Shown here piece by piece: positions 1-10,789 of a stretch of 64,000 bases of DNA (its first letter is position 1; each line of letters begins with the position of its first letter). The translations under genes and the position numbers were made by a program. The DNA is from Kluyvera sichuanensis (GTDB lineage: Bacteria > Pseudomonadota > Gammaproteobacteria > Enterobacterales > Enterobacteriaceae): contig NZ_JABBJF010000005.1 in assembly GCF_014218705.1 (NCBI RefSeq), forward strand, positions 186,001 to 250,000. The letters are read 5' to 3'. The notes beneath the pieces are model-generated. The model did no database searches. It was not told the DNA's origin and worked only from the letters and a program-made list of their open reading frames with translations.

Positions 1-342
1 GATGCATTCACGCGCATACGGGAACAGGATGTTCGGGCAGTATGCACCCAGGCAATGCGCCATCTGAGTCCCTTCAATACCTTCGATGGAGAAGATACCC
101 GCCTGCTGAGTTTCGCACAGGAACGCGGTTTCTTCGCCAAGGGTCGCCGTTACGGTGACACGCAGCACCACTTCATACACGCCTTCAGCCAGTTGGTTGG
201 AAGCCGTATCAAGATCAAGTTTAACCTCTGGCTGCCAATCTTTCTGGAAAACGTGTGGTGCATTTGGTGCTTCGAAAGAAACATCTTTGGTGTAGATGCG
301 CTGAATCTGGAAAGCCATTTCTGCGTTGTTTTGTTCTGACAT
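1..342 (-). CDS. secB: Protein-export chaperone SecB (3' end cut by window)
   Basis: SecB is a cytosolic tetrameric chaperone that keeps preproteins unfolded and hands them to SecA for Sec-dependent export. Reading the minus strand from the ATG at 340-342 gives 114 codons that begin [20 protein letters not shown] and run open to the window edge. The residues match the first three quarters of SecB, whose usual length is about 155 residues. The C-terminal SecA-binding tail is outside the window. It follows grxC and yibN on the same strand, as in the E. coli yibN-grxC-secB-gpsA group. The assignment rests on recognising the protein sequence and is secure. Confidence 0.97.
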   Translation of the reverse strand, partial: MSEQNNAEMAFQIQRIYTKDVSFEAPNAPHVFQKDWQPEVKLDLDTASNQLAEGVYEVVLRVTVTATLGEETAFLCETQQAGIFSIEGIEGTQMAHCLGAYCPNILFPYARECI

Positions 343-426
343 GTGTAAAAACCCTTTCGTGTTGTCCTTAAAAAAAGCGGTATGCCTCACGCCCGCCCAG
401 GTCAGGCGTGAACGCTTCGCAAAGCA

Positions 427-678
427 TTAGCGCAGCAGGGGATCGAGTCCACCACGCGCATCAAGCGCGTACAAGTCATCACAGCCGCCAATGTGCTGTG
501 CATCAATAAAAATCTGCGGAACCGTGGTACGGCCGCTGCGCTGAATCATCTCTTCGCGCTTTTCGGCGTTACCGTCGATTGGCAGTTCCTGGAAGGCAAC
601 GCCTTTTTCAGACAGCAGCGCCTTCGCACGATGGCAATAAGGACATGTCGCTTTGGTATAGATCTCAATCTTAGCCAT
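427..678 (-). CDS. grxC: Glutaredoxin 3
   Basis: An 83-residue glutathione-dependent dithiol oxidoreductase that reduces disulfides in the cytoplasm. The redox motif CPYC is at residues 12-15, followed by the glutaredoxin signatures TTVPQIF and GGCDDL. Length equals the E. coli protein. It lies between yibN and secB on the minus strand, 38 bases after yibN, and is probably cotranscribed with both. Nothing is odd about it. Confidence 0.97.
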   Translation of the reverse strand: MAKIEIYTKATCPYCHRAKALLSEKGVAFQELPIDGNAEKREEMIQRSGRTTVPQIFIDAQHIGGCDDLYALDARGGLDPLLR

Positions 679-716
679 GACAGCTCTCCTGACTTTACCC
701 GATGAATGAGCCGGAA

Positions 717-1148
717 TTATTTGCCGCGAACCAGAGGCAGGTTTTCACCGCTCCAGCCTGCGATACCTTCTTTCAGTACGAAGACTTTTTCAAAGCCGGC
801 TTTCAGCAGCGCGCTAGCAGATTCAGTCGCCTGCATACCGGAACTGTCGGTCACGATAACCGGCTTGTCTTTGTGTTTGTCCAGCTCGCCAACGTTGTTG
901 GCTTTAATTTCAGCCGGCAGCAGGTTCACAGAACCGGCGATGTGGCCTTTACGGAAATCGTCACGCTGGCGCAGGTCAACAACCACTGCGTCTTCTTTGT
1001 TAATCAGACGGGTCGCTTCACCACGGTTGATGACCTTAACTTTAGACATCAGCCCTTTAAAGGTGGTGACCAGTACGGCCGCCAGCAGCGCGATCCACGC
1101 GATGCTCAGGACAGGGTGACGACCAACGAATTGCATAATCTCTTGCAT
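717..1148 (-). CDS. yibN: Rhodanese-fold membrane protein YibN
   Basis: A 143-residue protein starting [15 protein letters not shown]. It has one N-terminal transmembrane segment (about residues 13-31) and a rhodanese domain ([18 protein letters not shown]). The loop that carries the catalytic cysteine in active rhodaneses reads VIVTDSSGM, with no cysteine, so sulfurtransferase activity is unlikely. This holds for the E. coli protein too, as I recall it. The frame is open further upstream to 1217, but the start at 1148 gives the family length. It is the first gene of yibN-grxC-secB. Confidence 0.93.
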   Translation of the reverse strand: MQEIMQFVGRHPVLSIAWIALLAAVLVTTFKGLMSKVKVINRGEATRLINKEDAVVVDLRQRDDFRKGHIAGSVNLLPAEIKANNVGELDKHKDKPVIVTDSSGMQATESASALLKAGFEKVFVLKEGIAGWSGENLPLVRGK

Positions 1149-1396
1149 GGGGGGTAACAGCTCCCGACGTGTAATGTTTAAAAACCAGGGATGGAGTATA
1201 CCTGCGGCGTGGCGCAAATACAGCCAGCGCGCGCGATGTAATGCGTTTTCTGCGGAGTGCTACGGAAAAAAGGGAGGAATTGTGCGTTTTTCAGCGCGCA
1301 TCTCCCCGCTTTCTTTGATCTCTCGTTGTTATTTTATCGATTCAGCTGTAGTAAAATTACGCAAATTTTCTGTCTTTAGAGCATGAGGTTGTCGCA

Positions 1397-2944
1397 ATGT
1401 CGGTTACTAAAAAACCTATGGTACTGGTGATTCTGGATGGCTACGGCTACCGCGAAGAGCATCAGGATAACGCTATTTACAGCGCTAAAACTCCGGTTAT
1501 GGACGCGCTGTGGGCAAAACGTCCACATACCCTGATCCACGCTTCTGGCCTGGAAGTCGGTCTGCCAGACGGTCAGATGGGTAACTCTGAAGTCGGTCAC
1601 GTGAACCTGGGCGCAGGCCGCATCGTGTATCAGGACCTGACCCGTCTTGATGTTGAAATCAAAGAGCGCACTTTCTTCGCTAACCCGGTGCTGTCAGGCG
1701 CAGTAGATAAAGCCGTTGCTGCGGGCAAAGCGGTACACATCATGGGTCTGCTGTCCGCCGGTGGCGTACACAGCCATGAAGACCACATCATGGCGATGGT
1801 CGAACTGGCCGCTGAACGTGGTGCAGAAAAAATCTACCTGCACGCCTTCCTCGACGGTCGCGACACCCCACCGCGCAGCGCAAACGGCTCCCTGCAGAAA
1901 TTTGAAGAGAAATTTGCCGCGCTGGGCAAAGGCCGCGTGGCCTCCATCATCGGCCGTTACTATGCAATGGACCGTGACAACCGTTGGGATCGCGTTGAAC
2001 AAGCTTACAACCTGCTGGTTGAAGCCAAAGGCGAATTCCAGGCTGACACCGCGGTTGCCGCGCTGGAAGCTGCTTACGCTCGCGATGAAAACGACGAATT
2101 CGTGAAAGCGACCGTTATCCGCGCAGCCGGCCAGGCCGATGCCGCAATGGAAGACGGCGATGCGCTGATCTTCATGAACTTCCGTGCTGACCGTGCGCGC
2201 GAAATCACCCGTGCATTCGTTAACGCTGACTTCGACGGCTTCAAGCGCCGCAAAGAAGTGAAGCTGGGCGACTTCATCATGCTGACCGAATACGCAGCAG
2301 ATATCAAAGCGCCATGTGCTTACCCACCAGCCTCCCTGGAAAACACCTTCGGTGAGTGGATGGCGAAGCATGAGAAGACTCAGCTGCGTATTTCCGAAAC
2401 TGAGAAATACGCTCACGTCACCTTCTTCTTCAACGGCGGCGTAGAAGACCCGTTCAAAGGCGAAGATCGCATCCTGATCAACTCCCCGAAAGTGGCGACC
2501 TACGACCTGCAGCCGGAAATGAGCTCCGCAGAGCTGACCGAGAAGCTGGTTGCGGCTATCGAAAGCGGTAAGTACGACACCATCATCTGTAACTACCCGA
2601 ACGGCGATATGGTTGGTCATACCGGCGTGATGGAAGCCGCGGTGAAAGCGGTTGAAGCGCTGGATCACTGCCTGGATGAAGTTACCCGCGCCGTCGAGAA
2701 AGTGGGTGGCCAGCTGCTGGTTACCGCTGACCACGGCAACGCTGAGCAGATGCGTGACCCGGCTACCGGCCAGGCACACACCGCGCACACCAGCCTGCCG
2801 GTTCCGCTGATCTACGTGGGTGATAAATCCGTGAAAGCGGTGGAAGGCGGCAAGCTCTCCGATATCGCGCCAACCATGCTGACGCTGATGGGGATGGAAA
2901 TCCCGCAACAGATGACTGGTAAGCCGCTGTTCATCGTGGAATAA
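1397..2944 (+). CDS. gpmI: 2,3-bisphosphoglycerate-independent phosphoglycerate mutase
   Basis: A Mn-dependent glycolytic enzyme that interconverts 3- and 2-phosphoglycerate through a phosphoserine intermediate. The 515-residue protein has the alkaline-phosphatase-fold metal ligand Asp14 and the nucleophile Ser64 in GNSEVGH. The C-terminal metal site ([10 protein letters not shown]) is intact. The gene is also called gpmM. envC starts 9 bases downstream and yibQ follows, so gpmI-envC-yibQ is probably one transcript. Length and sequence are standard. Confidence 0.98.
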   Translation: MSVTKKPMVLVILDGYGYREEHQDNAIYSAKTPVMDALWAKRPHTLIHASGLEVGLPDGQMGNSEVGHVNLGAGRIVYQDLTRLDVEIKERTFFANPVLSGAVDKAVAAGKAVHIMGLLSAGGVHSHEDHIMAMVELAAERGAEKIYLHAFLDGRDTPPRSANGSLQKFEEKFAALGKGRVASIIGRYYAMDRDNRWDRVEQAYNLLVEAKGEFQADTAVAALEAAYARDENDEFVKATVIRAAGQADAAMEDGDALIFMNFRADRAREITRAFVNADFDGFKRRKEVKLGDFIMLTEYAADIKAPCAYPPASLENTFGEWMAKHEKTQLRISETEKYAHVTFFFNGGVEDPFKGEDRILINSPKVATYDLQPEMSSAELTEKLVAAIESGKYDTIICNYPNGDMVGHTGVMEAAVKAVEALDHCLDEVTRAVEKVGGQLLVTADHGNAEQMRDPATGQAHTAHTSLPVPLIYVGDKSVKAVEGGKLSDIAPTMLTLMGMEIPQQMTGKPLFIVE

Positions 2945-2953
2945 TCCTTCCCC

Positions 2954-4225
2954 ATGAGGGGAAAGGCGATTTATTCCATTAAGTGGGCCGAGGCGACGCT
3001 TCGGTCCACGTTCTACGCCAGCGCACTCAGCGCTGGCGTATTGCTGTGCGCCGCGCCCGCCCATGCGGACGACCGCTCACAGCTCCAGTCTATTCAGGCC
3101 GATATCGCCGCTAAAGAGCGCGCGGTTCGCCAACAGCAGCAACAGCGCTCTACGCTTCTCGCCCAACTGCAAGCGCAGGAACAGGCCATTGCCGCCGCCG
3201 CGCGTCAGCTGCGCGACACACAAAACTCGCTGGCTCAGCTCAACACGCAAATTGCCAATATGAATGCCTCCATCGCTAAGCTGGAAAAGCAGCGTGCTGC
3301 GCAGGAGCGTAATCTGGCCGCGCAGCTTGATGCGGCGTTCCGCCAGGGCGAGCACACGGGTATTCAGCTTATCCTCAGCGGTGAAGAGAGCCAGCGCGGG
3401 CAGCGCCTGCAGGCCTACTTTGGCTACCTGAACCAGGCGCGCCAGGAGACTATCGCCGAACTTAAGCAGACGCGTGAAGAAGTCGCCACGCAGAAAACCG
3501 AGCTGGAAGAGAAGCAGAGCGAACAGCAAACGCTGCTGTACGAGCAGAAGGCCCAGCAGGCCAAACTCGAAGCGGCGCGTAATGAGCGCCAGAAAACCCT
3601 TTCCGGGCTCGAATCCTCCATCCAGGCAGGTCAACAGCAGCTCGGTGAAATGCGCGCGAACGAATCCCGTCTGCGTAGCAGCATTGCCCGCGCGGAAGCC
3701 GCCGCCAAAGCCCGCGCCGAACGCGAAGCGCGCGAAGCCGAGGCCGTGCGCGACCGACAGCAGGAAGCCACCCGTAAAGGCACCACCTACAAACCTTCCG
3801 AAAGCGAACGCTCGCTGATGGCCCGTACCGGCGGCCTGGGTGCGCCACGCGGTCAGGCCTACTGGCCGGTTCGTGGGACCACGCTGCATCGTTATGGCGA
3901 ACAGCTGCAAGGTGAGCTACGTTGGAAGGGGATGGTTATCAGCGCATCGGAAGGCACCGAAGTGAAAGCCATCGCCGATGGACGCGTCATTCTTGCCGAC
4001 TGGCTCCAGGGCTACGGTCTTGTGGTCGTGGTCGAGCACGGTAAGGGTGATATGAGCCTGTACGGTTATAACCAAAGCGCGCTGGTCAGCGTAGGCACCC
4101 AGGTGCGCGCCGGCCAGCCTATCGCTCTGGTGGGCAACAGTGGTGGTCAAGGCAGACCGTCACTCTATTTCGAAATTCGCCGTCAGGGTCAGGCGGTCAA
4201 TCCACTGCCGTGGTTGGGAAGATAA
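2954..4225 (+). CDS. envC: Murein hydrolase activator EnvC
   Basis: A periplasmic activator of the amidases AmiA and AmiB at the division septum, recruited by FtsEX. The 423-residue product has an N-terminal signal region (about residues 16-38, ending AHA). A long coiled coil rich in Gln, Glu and Ala (about 40-285) follows, then a C-terminal LytM/M23 domain (about 300-423). The M23 site is degenerate: where peptidases carry an HxH motif this protein reads YGYN, in keeping with an activator and not an enzyme. The ATG at 2954 lies 9 bases after gpmI. The exact N-terminus is less certain than the rest. Confidence 0.95.
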   Translation: MRGKAIYSIKWAEATLRSTFYASALSAGVLLCAAPAHADDRSQLQSIQADIAAKERAVRQQQQQRSTLLAQLQAQEQAIAAAARQLRDTQNSLAQLNTQIANMNASIAKLEKQRAAQERNLAAQLDAAFRQGEHTGIQLILSGEESQRGQRLQAYFGYLNQARQETIAELKQTREEVATQKTELEEKQSEQQTLLYEQKAQQAKLEAARNERQKTLSGLESSIQAGQQQLGEMRANESRLRSSIARAEAAAKARAEREAREAEAVRDRQQEATRKGTTYKPSESERSLMARTGGLGAPRGQAYWPVRGTTLHRYGEQLQGELRWKGMVISASEGTEVKAIADGRVILADWLQGYGLVVVVEHGKGDMSLYGYNQSALVSVGTQVRAGQPIALVGNSGGQGRPSLYFEIRRQGQAVNPLPWLGR

Positions 4226-4228
4226 GTT

Positions 4229-5164
4229 TTGCTTCAATTTCGCAGGGTAGTTCTGCTCAGTGCGCTGGCATTAGCCGCACCGAGTTACGCCGGTAAATTA
4301 TCAATCGTTATCGATGACTTTGGTTATCGTCCACAGACGGAAAATCAGGTACTGGCGATGCCATCCACCATTTCCGTCGCCGTGTTACCCAACGCTCCCC
4401 ACGCGCGTGAAATGGCCACCAAAGCCCATAACAGCGGGCACGAGGTGCTGATTCACCTGCCGATGGCGCCGCTCAGCAAGCAGCCGCTGGAGAAAGACAC
4501 GCTTCGCCCGGATATGAGCAGCGATGAGATCGAGCGGATTATTCGCGAAGCCGTAGATAAAGTACCGTACGCCGTCGGACTAAATAACCATATGGGCAGT
4601 GCGATGACCTCCAGCCTGTTCGGGATGCAGAAGGTGATGCAGGCGCTTAGCCGCTACAACCTCTATTTCCTTGATAGCATGACCATCGGCAACAGCCAGG
4701 CCATGCGCGCCGCCAACGGTACCGGCGTGAAGGTGATTAAGCGTCGGGTCTTCCTGGATGATACGCAGAACGAAGCGGATATCCGCGTACAGTTTAATCG
4801 GGCTATCGATTTAGCACGCCGCAACGGTTCGGCTATCGCCATTGGCCACCCGCACCCGACCACCGTCCGCGTACTACAGCAGATGGTCTACAACCTGCCA
4901 GCGGATATCACCCTGGTACGTCCGAGCAGCCTGCTCAACGAGCCGCAGGTGGATACGTCTAAGCCTAACAACAGCCTGCCGCCTCAAAGCCAACCCACCG
5001 CACCGCGCAATCCGTTCCGCGGCGTAACGCTCTGCAAGCCGAAGAAACCGCTGGAGCCTGTATACGCCAGCCGTTTCTTCAACGTATTGAGCGAGAGCAT
5101 CACCCACAGCACGCTGGTGAAATATATGCAGCAGCAGTGGCAGGGGTGGCGGCGGAGCAGTTAG
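4229..5164 (+). CDS. yibQ: Divergent polysaccharide deacetylase family protein YibQ
   Basis: A 311-residue exported protein of the divergent polysaccharide-deacetylase family. Its biochemical role is not established as far as I know. It begins at a TTG codon 3 bases after the envC stop. The N-terminus MLQFRRVVLLSALALAAPSYA is a signal peptide. The NodB-like fold shows IVIDDFGY near residue 27, VLIHLPM, and the AIGHPHPTT motif. Tight spacing with envC suggests translational coupling and a possible cell-envelope role. The 3' end overlaps waaH, which reads from the other strand, by 4 bases. Confidence 0.92.
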   Translation: MLQFRRVVLLSALALAAPSYAGKLSIVIDDFGYRPQTENQVLAMPSTISVAVLPNAPHAREMATKAHNSGHEVLIHLPMAPLSKQPLEKDTLRPDMSSDEIERIIREAVDKVPYAVGLNNHMGSAMTSSLFGMQKVMQALSRYNLYFLDSMTIGNSQAMRAANGTGVKVIKRRVFLDDTQNEADIRVQFNRAIDLARRNGSAIAIGHPHPTTVRVLQQMVYNLPADITLVRPSSLLNEPQVDTSKPNNSLPPQSQPTAPRNPFRGVTLCKPKKPLEPVYASRFFNVLSESITHSTLVKYMQQQWQGWRRSS

Positions 5165-6198
5165 CCTTTCAGACCCAAGGTTAAATGGGCCAGACGACGA
5201 GGCGTGAGTGACTTATCGCGCCACTGACCAAAGCGGATGGCCCATAGCATCACCTGATATGCCAGCTTCACGCTGCAAATGTTGCTCACCATCCGTTTAA
5301 ACATCCCCGAAACATCCACCTCGGCAATCATTCGCTCGCGAATTTTCTGGTCCGGCTCTTTGCGAATGCAGTGGCAGACACGCAGCGCTTCGTAGATAAC
5401 CTGTTGTTTAAACTCCGGGTATATTGGAATGCGCCCGGCGTAATCGTGGTTCATCTTATCGAGCAGGCGGGTAATTTTGATGTAATGACGCTGGTAGTCC
5501 AGGTTCTTCAGACCGGTACGCGGCAGACGACTGATGGAAGCGTCGTGGAGAAAATATTTGTACAGTGGCACTTCCGTGTAACGCGCGCGTTTAGCGTTAA
5601 ACATGAATTCGGTCGTCCAGATTATATCCTGGTGGTGTAGACCCGAAATAAACGAGAGGCCTGCATCGCTGATGGTTTGGTGGCGGTAAACACCCATCCA
5701 CACCACATGGCGCCAGCGACGGCTCGCGAGCCCTTTACGCAGCCAATCCGGCCCGGTCATGACCTCGGTCGAGCGAATGCGATCGGTAGGAATCGATGCC
5801 CAGGTTTTGCCCGTTTCGGCAATACACCAGTCAGCATTGCACTGCGCCACGTCCAGATTGTCCTTGAGCGCCATATTCATCAGCGTTTCGTACATTTCCG
5901 GGTAGGCAATGTCATCACCGTCAACGTAGGCAATGTACTCACCCTTTGCGACTTTCATCCCGGTATTTCGCGCCGCAGAAACGCCACCGTTACGCTGATG
6001 CAGCAGGTGAACGTGCGGATAGCGATCCGCATAGGATTGGGCGAGTTCTGCCGAGTTATCCGTCGAACCATCGTTAACGATGATTATCTCGATATTCTTC
6101 CAGGTTTGCGCGATCAGCGAATCCATACAAGCGATAAACGGCTCGCCGGTATTGTAAAGCGGCATTATGACGCTCAGGAGACCGGGGGTGTAGGTCAT
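5161..6198 (-). CDS. waaH: Family 2 glycosyltransferase, WaaH/YibD-like (LPS core)
   Basis: A 345-residue GT2 enzyme close to E. coli YibD (WaaH), which adds glucuronic acid to heptose III of the LPS inner core under phosphate limitation. It has the GT-A start LLSVIMPLYNTG, IIIVNDGSTDNS, and the DxD-type metal motif YVDGDD near residue 96. Position between yibQ and tdh is conserved with E. coli. A HepIII acceptor would be supplied by WaaQ, encoded at 14.7-15.8 kb. I did not identify a Pho box upstream. The donor sugar is inferred from the orthologue only. Confidence 0.9.
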   Translation of the reverse strand: MTYTPGLLSVIMPLYNTGEPFIACMDSLIAQTWKNIEIIIVNDGSTDNSAELAQSYADRYPHVHLLHQRNGGVSAARNTGMKVAKGEYIAYVDGDDIAYPEMYETLMNMALKDNLDVAQCNADWCIAETGKTWASIPTDRIRSTEVMTGPDWLRKGLASRRWRHVVWMGVYRHQTISDAGLSFISGLHHQDIIWTTEFMFNAKRARYTEVPLYKYFLHDASISRLPRTGLKNLDYQRHYIKITRLLDKMNHDYAGRIPIYPEFKQQVIYEALRVCHCIRKEPDQKIRERMIAEVDVSGMFKRMVSNICSVKLAYQVMLWAIRFGQWRDKSLTPRRLAHLTLGLKG

Positions 6199-6293
6199 AT
6201 AAAATCCTGCCAGACAGTGTAATTAACGGCAATATTTAACATATTAGACGGCAAAAAGTCAGAGAAAGTGTTGCACTCTATGCTGTGTCAGGG

Positions 6294-6337
6294 CAAAAAA
6301 AATCCCCGGGTATTCAACGCGAATCAATACCCGGGGA
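6294..6337 (-). terminator. Rho-independent terminator after kbl-tdh
   Basis: On the minus strand an 11-bp GC-rich stem (CCCCGGGTATT pairing with AATACCCGGGG, 6304-6336) is followed by a run of T (plus-strand A run at 6295-6302). It lies 20 bases past the tdh stop and is a textbook intrinsic terminator for the kbl-tdh transcript. Confidence 0.9.
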
Positions 6338-6355
6338 CAACTTTCGTGAAAGCGA

Positions 6356-7381
6356 TTAATCCCAGCTCAGAATCACTTTACCCGATTGGCCTGAGCGCAT
6401 AGCGTCGAAGCCCTTCTGGAAATCGTCAATGCCGAAACGGTGGGTAATGATCGGAGACAGGTCCAGACCAGACTGGAGCAACGCCGCCATTTTGTACCAG
6501 GTTTCAAACATTTCTCGACCGTAGATACCTTTAATAAACAGCCCCTTAAAGATAACCTTGGTCCAGTCGATGGACATATCTGATGGTGGAATACCCAGCA
6601 TCGCGATACGTCCGCCGTGGTTCATGGTGTCGAGCATAGAGCGGAACGCCGGCGGCGCGCCGGACATCTCCAGACCGACATCGAAGCCTTCGGTCATGCC
6701 CAGTTCAGCCATCACGTCGGTGAGATTTTCTTTGGAGACGTTGACCGCACGGGTGACGCCCATTTTGCGCGCCAGATCCAGGCGGTATTCGTTAACGTCG
6801 GTGATCACCACGTTACGCGCGCCCACGTGCTTAGCCACTGCCGCCGCCATCACGCCAATCGGGCCCGCGCCAGAAACCAGCACATCTTCACCCACCAGGT
6901 CGAATGAGAGCGCCGTGTGTACCGCGTTGCCGAACGGGTCGAAAATAGACGCCAGATCGTCAGAGATATTGTCCGGGATTTTGAAGGCGTTAAACGCCGG
7001 GATCACTAGATATTCTGCAAAACAGCCCGGGCGGTTCACGCCCACGCCAATGGTGTTGCGGCACAGGTGCGTACGACCGGCGCGGCAGTTACGGCAGTGA
7101 CCGCAGGTGATATGGCCTTCACCAGAGACGCGGTCGCCGACCTTAAAGCCACGCACTTCCTGACCAATACCCACGACCTCACCAACATACTCGTGGCCCA
7201 CCACCATCGGCACTGGAATTGTCTTCTGCGACCATTCATCCCAGTTGTAGATATGCACGTCGGTGCCACAAATGGCGGTTTTGCGAATCTTAATCAGCAG
7301 GTCGTTATGGCCGAGTTCCGGTTCAGGAACATCGGTCATCCAGATCCCTTCTTCCGCTTTCAGTTTGGATAACGCTTTCAT
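6356..7381 (-). CDS. tdh: L-threonine 3-dehydrogenase
   Basis: A zinc-dependent, NAD-linked medium-chain dehydrogenase that oxidises threonine to 2-amino-3-ketobutyrate, which Kbl then cleaves. The 341-residue protein carries the catalytic zinc region CGTDVHI, the GHE motif, the four-cysteine structural zinc loop ([15 protein letters not shown]) and a Rossmann segment GAGPIG. It starts 9 bases after kbl, so the two form an operon. A strong terminator follows. Confidence 0.98.
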   Translation of the reverse strand: MKALSKLKAEEGIWMTDVPEPELGHNDLLIKIRKTAICGTDVHIYNWDEWSQKTIPVPMVVGHEYVGEVVGIGQEVRGFKVGDRVSGEGHITCGHCRNCRAGRTHLCRNTIGVGVNRPGCFAEYLVIPAFNAFKIPDNISDDLASIFDPFGNAVHTALSFDLVGEDVLVSGAGPIGVMAAAVAKHVGARNVVITDVNEYRLDLARKMGVTRAVNVSKENLTDVMAELGMTEGFDVGLEMSGAPPAFRSMLDTMNHGGRIAMLGIPPSDMSIDWTKVIFKGLFIKGIYGREMFETWYKMAALLQSGLDLSPIITHRFGIDDFQKGFDAMRSGQSGKVILSWD

Positions 7382-7390
7382 CTCACACCC

Positions 7391-8587
7391 TTAGGCAATC
7401 ACGCCCAGTTGTTTCCCGATGCGGGTAAAGGCTTCCACCGCACGTTCAATTTGTTCCGTCGTATGCGCCGCCGACATCTGGGTGCGAATACGCGCCTGGC
7501 CTTTCGGTACGACCGGGAAGAAGAAGCCGGTCACGTAGATCCCTTCTTTTTGCAGTTCGCGGGCAAAGTTCTGTGCAATCACGGCATCGCCCAGCATCAC
7601 CGGGATAATCGCGTGATCGGCCCCTGCCAGCGTGAAACCTGCTGCGGACATTTTTTCGCGGAACAGACGCGCGTTTGCCCACAGGCGATCGCGCAGTTCA
7701 GCGCCAGACTCCACCATCTCCAGCACTTTGATAGAGGCAGCGACAATGGCTGGCGCCAGAGAGTTAGAGAACAGATACGGGCGGGAACGCTGACGCAACC
7801 ACTCCACCACCTCTTTACGGGCAGCGGTATAGCCGCCGGACGCGCCACCGAGCGCTTTACCCAGCGTACCGGTGATGATGTCTACACGGCCCATCACGTC
7901 GCAGTATTCGTGGGAGCCACGGCCGCCCTCGCCAACAAAACCGACGGCGTGGGAGTCATCGACCATCACCAGCGCATCGTATTTGTCTGCCAGATCGCAC
8001 ACCCCTTTCAGGTTGGCAATCACGCCGTCCATGGAGAACACGCCGTCGGTGGCAATCAGCACGTGCCGCGCACCGGCTTCACGGGCTTCTTTCAGACGTT
8101 CTTCCAGTTCCTGCATGTCGTTGTTGGCGTAGCGGAAACGCTTCGCTTTGCACAGACGCACGCCGTCGATGATAGAGGCATGGTTCAGCGCATCGGAGAT
8201 AATGGCATCTTCAGCGCCCAGCAGCGTCTCAAACAGGCCACCGTTCGCGTCGAAACAGGAGGAGTACAGAATCGCATCTTCCATACCGAGGAAGCTGGCC
8301 AGCTTCTGCTCGAGCACCTTGTGGCTGTCCTGGGTGCCGCAGATAAAACGAACGGAGGCCATACCAAAACCATGGCTGTCCATACCCGCTTTCGCAGCAT
8401 TGATCAGTTCAGGATGGTTCGCCAGGCCAAGGTAGTTGTTGGCGCAAAAGTTGATAACGTGGCTGCCGTCGCCCACGGTGATATCCGCCTGCTGAGCGGA
8501 GGTGATAATACGTTCTTCTTTAAACAACCCTTCCGCACGAGCAGTGTCCAGGTCGTTCGTTAACTGTTTGTAGAAATCACCACGCAT
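7391..8587 (-). CDS. kbl: 2-amino-3-ketobutyrate coenzyme A ligase (glycine C-acetyltransferase)
   Basis: A 398-residue PLP-dependent alpha-oxoamine synthase that converts 2-amino-3-ketobutyrate and CoA to glycine and acetyl-CoA. The Schiff-base lysine is in [13 protein letters not shown]. The upstream signature [11 protein letters not shown] is also present. It is the first gene of kbl-tdh and diverges from hldD across 217 bases that hold both promoters. I see no htrL/yibB gene, which in E. coli K-12 lies between kbl and hldD. Confidence 0.98.
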   Translation of the reverse strand: MRGDFYKQLTNDLDTARAEGLFKEERIITSAQQADITVGDGSHVINFCANNYLGLANHPELINAAKAGMDSHGFGMASVRFICGTQDSHKVLEQKLASFLGMEDAILYSSCFDANGGLFETLLGAEDAIISDALNHASIIDGVRLCKAKRFRYANNDMQELEERLKEAREAGARHVLIATDGVFSMDGVIANLKGVCDLADKYDALVMVDDSHAVGFVGEGGRGSHEYCDVMGRVDIITGTLGKALGGASGGYTAARKEVVEWLRQRSRPYLFSNSLAPAIVAASIKVLEMVESGAELRDRLWANARLFREKMSAAGFTLAGADHAIIPVMLGDAVIAQNFARELQKEGIYVTGFFFPVVPKGQARIRTQMSAAHTTEQIERAVEAFTRIGKQLGVIA

Positions 8588-8804
8588 TGCAACTCTCCAG
8601 ATCCGGTAAAATTTGGCACATATTACCCAAAGCTATACGCTGATACGAGATGATGCATGTCTGAATGAATTATTTGCAGCATAAATCACGCGGCCTGATG
8701 TTCACGACACGGCGAAAGGCTGAAGGCTTAGCAATGTGATGATATGATAAAGGGTATTCGTGCCCGGGATTGTCCAGGGCCTATTCATTTCAAAGGTTAC
8801 AGTT

Positions 8805-9737
8805 ATGATTATCGTTACCGGCGGCGCTGGCTTCATTGGCAGCAACATCGTGAAAGCGCTCAATGACAAAGGCATCACTGACATTCTGGTGGTGGATAAC
8901 CTGAAAGATGGCACCAAGTTTGTGAACCTGGTCGACCTGGACATCGCCGACTACATGGATAAAGAAGACTTTCTGATCCAGGTGATGGCCGGTGAAGAGT
9001 TCGGTGAAATCGAAGCTGTCTTCCACGAAGGTGCCTGCTCCTCTACCACCGAGTGGGATGGTAAGTACGTGATGGATAACAACTATCAGTACTCCAAAGA
9101 GCTACTGCACTACTGCCTGGAACGTGAAATTCCGTTCCTGTACGCTTCTTCTGCAGCCACCTACGGCGGCCGCACCAGCGACTTCATCGAATCCCGCGAG
9201 TTCGAAAAACCGTTGAACGTGTACGGCTACTCCAAATTCCTGTTCGACGAATACGTACGTCGCATCATGCCGGAAGTAGACTCGCCAATCGTCGGCTTCC
9301 GCTACTTCAACGTTTACGGCCCGCGTGAAGGTCACAAAGGCAGCATGGCAAGCGTCGCGTTCCACCTGAACACCCAGTTGAACAATGGCGAGAGCCCGAA
9401 ACTGTTCGAAGGTAGTGACGGCTTCAAGCGTGACTTCGTCTACGTTGGCGACGTTGCGGCAGTAAACCTGTGGTTCTGGGAAAACGGTAAATCCGGCATC
9501 TTTAACCTCGGTACCGGTCGTGCAGAATCCTTCCAGGCCGTCGCAGATGCAACCCTGGCGTACCACAAAAAAGGCAGTATCGAATACATTCCGTTCCCGG
9601 ACAAACTGAAAGGCCGCTATCAGGCGTTCACCCAGGCCGATCTGACCAACCTGCGCGCTGCAGGCTACGATAAGCCGTTCAAGACCGTCGCCGAAGGCGT
9701 AGCGGAATATATGGCCTGGCTGAACCGCGACGCGTAA
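8805..9737 (+). CDS. hldD: ADP-L-glycero-D-manno-heptose-6-epimerase
   Basis: The last enzyme of ADP-heptose synthesis (also rfaD/waaD). It epimerises ADP-D,D-heptose to the L,D form used by WaaC and WaaF. The 310-residue short-chain dehydrogenase-like protein has the nucleotide motif GGAGFIGSN at the N-terminus and the YxxxK pair in YGYSK near residue 140. An open frame extends to 8760, but the ATG at 8805 gives the family length and N-terminus. waaF starts 2 bases downstream. The three-gene operon hldD-waaF-waaC supplies and transfers the inner-core heptoses. Confidence 0.98.
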   Translation: MIIVTGGAGFIGSNIVKALNDKGITDILVVDNLKDGTKFVNLVDLDIADYMDKEDFLIQVMAGEEFGEIEAVFHEGACSSTTEWDGKYVMDNNYQYSKELLHYCLEREIPFLYASSAATYGGRTSDFIESREFEKPLNVYGYSKFLFDEYVRRIMPEVDSPIVGFRYFNVYGPREGHKGSMASVAFHLNTQLNNGESPKLFEGSDGFKRDFVYVGDVAAVNLWFWENGKSGIFNLGTGRAESFQAVADATLAYHKKGSIEYIPFPDKLKGRYQAFTQADLTNLRAAGYDKPFKTVAEGVAEYMAWLNRDA

Positions 9738-9739
9738 GT

Positions 9740-10786
9740 ATGAAAATTTTGGTGATAGGCCCGTCATGGGTGGGCGACATGATGATGTCGCAAAGTCTCT
9801 ATCGCACGCTCAAGGCGCGCTATCCCCAGGCGATAATCGACGTGATGGCACCTGCGTGGTGCCGTCCACTGTTATCGCGGATGCCGGAAGTCAATGAAGC
9901 GATCGCTATGCCTTTAGGGCACGGCGCGCTGGAAATTGGCGAACGGCGCAAGCTCGGTCATAGCCTGCGCGAACGGCGCTACGATCGCGCATATGTACTG
10001 CCTAACTCGTTTAAATCGGCGCTGGTACCGTTCTTTGCGGGTATTCCACTGCGCACCGGCTGGCGCGGAGAAATGCGCTACGGCCTGCTAAACGATGCGC
10101 GCGTGCTGGATAAAGAAGCCTGGCCGCTGATGGTCGATCGCTACGTCGCGCTGGCTTATGACAAAGGCGTGATGCGCTGCGCTAAAGATCTGCCGCAGCC
10201 GCTGCTGTGGCCCCAGTTGCTGGTTAACGAAGGGGAGAAATCCCTCGCCTGCAATGCGTTCTCGCTCTCCAGTGAACGTCCTATGATTGGCTTTTGCCCT
10301 GGCGCTGAATTTGGCCCAGCCAAGCGCTGGCCACACTATCACTACGCGACGCTGGCAAAACAGCTCATTGATGAGGGTAACCAGATTGTCCTCTTCGGTT
10401 CGGCAAAAGATCACGAAGCCGGCAATGAGATCATCGCTTCGCTGAGCGACGAACAAAAGGGCTGGTGCCGCAATCTGGCCGGCGAAACCCAGCTGGAACA
10501 GGCGGTCATCCTGATTGCCGCCTGCAAGGCTATCGTCACCAATGACTCTGGCCTGATGCACGTTGCCGCCGCGCTTAACCGCCCGCTGGTCGCGCTCTAT
10601 GGGCCAAGCAGTCCTGACTTTACGCCGCCGCTCTCTAATAAGGCGCGCGTGATTCGTCTTATCACCGGCTATCACAAGGTGCGTAAAGGCGATGCCGCTC
10701 AGGGTTATCATCAGAGCCTTATCGATATTACCCCGGCCCGCGTGCTGGAAGAGCTTAATGCACTGCTAGCAAGCGAGGAAGCCTGA
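9740..10786 (+). CDS. waaF: ADP-heptose:LPS heptosyltransferase II
   Basis: A 348-residue GT9 enzyme that adds the second heptose to the LPS inner core at the cytoplasmic face of the inner membrane. It has the N-terminal GPSWVGDMMMSQ motif, the FCPGAEFGPAKRWP donor-site segment, and VTNDSGLMHVAAAL near the C-terminus, all family hallmarks. It follows hldD by 2 bases and precedes waaC by 3. GC content and codon use match the backbone. Confidence 0.98.
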   Translation: MKILVIGPSWVGDMMMSQSLYRTLKARYPQAIIDVMAPAWCRPLLSRMPEVNEAIAMPLGHGALEIGERRKLGHSLRERRYDRAYVLPNSFKSALVPFFAGIPLRTGWRGEMRYGLLNDARVLDKEAWPLMVDRYVALAYDKGVMRCAKDLPQPLLWPQLLVNEGEKSLACNAFSLSSERPMIGFCPGAEFGPAKRWPHYHYATLAKQLIDEGNQIVLFGSAKDHEAGNEIIASLSDEQKGWCRNLAGETQLEQAVILIAACKAIVTNDSGLMHVAAALNRPLVALYGPSSPDFTPPLSNKARVIRLITGYHKVRKGDAAQGYHQSLIDITPARVLEELNALLASEEA

Positions 10787-10789
10787 CGC

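Noticed and set aside
1694-3064. 456-codon open frame opposite gpmI
   Set aside because: Shadow of the highly biased gpmI gene.
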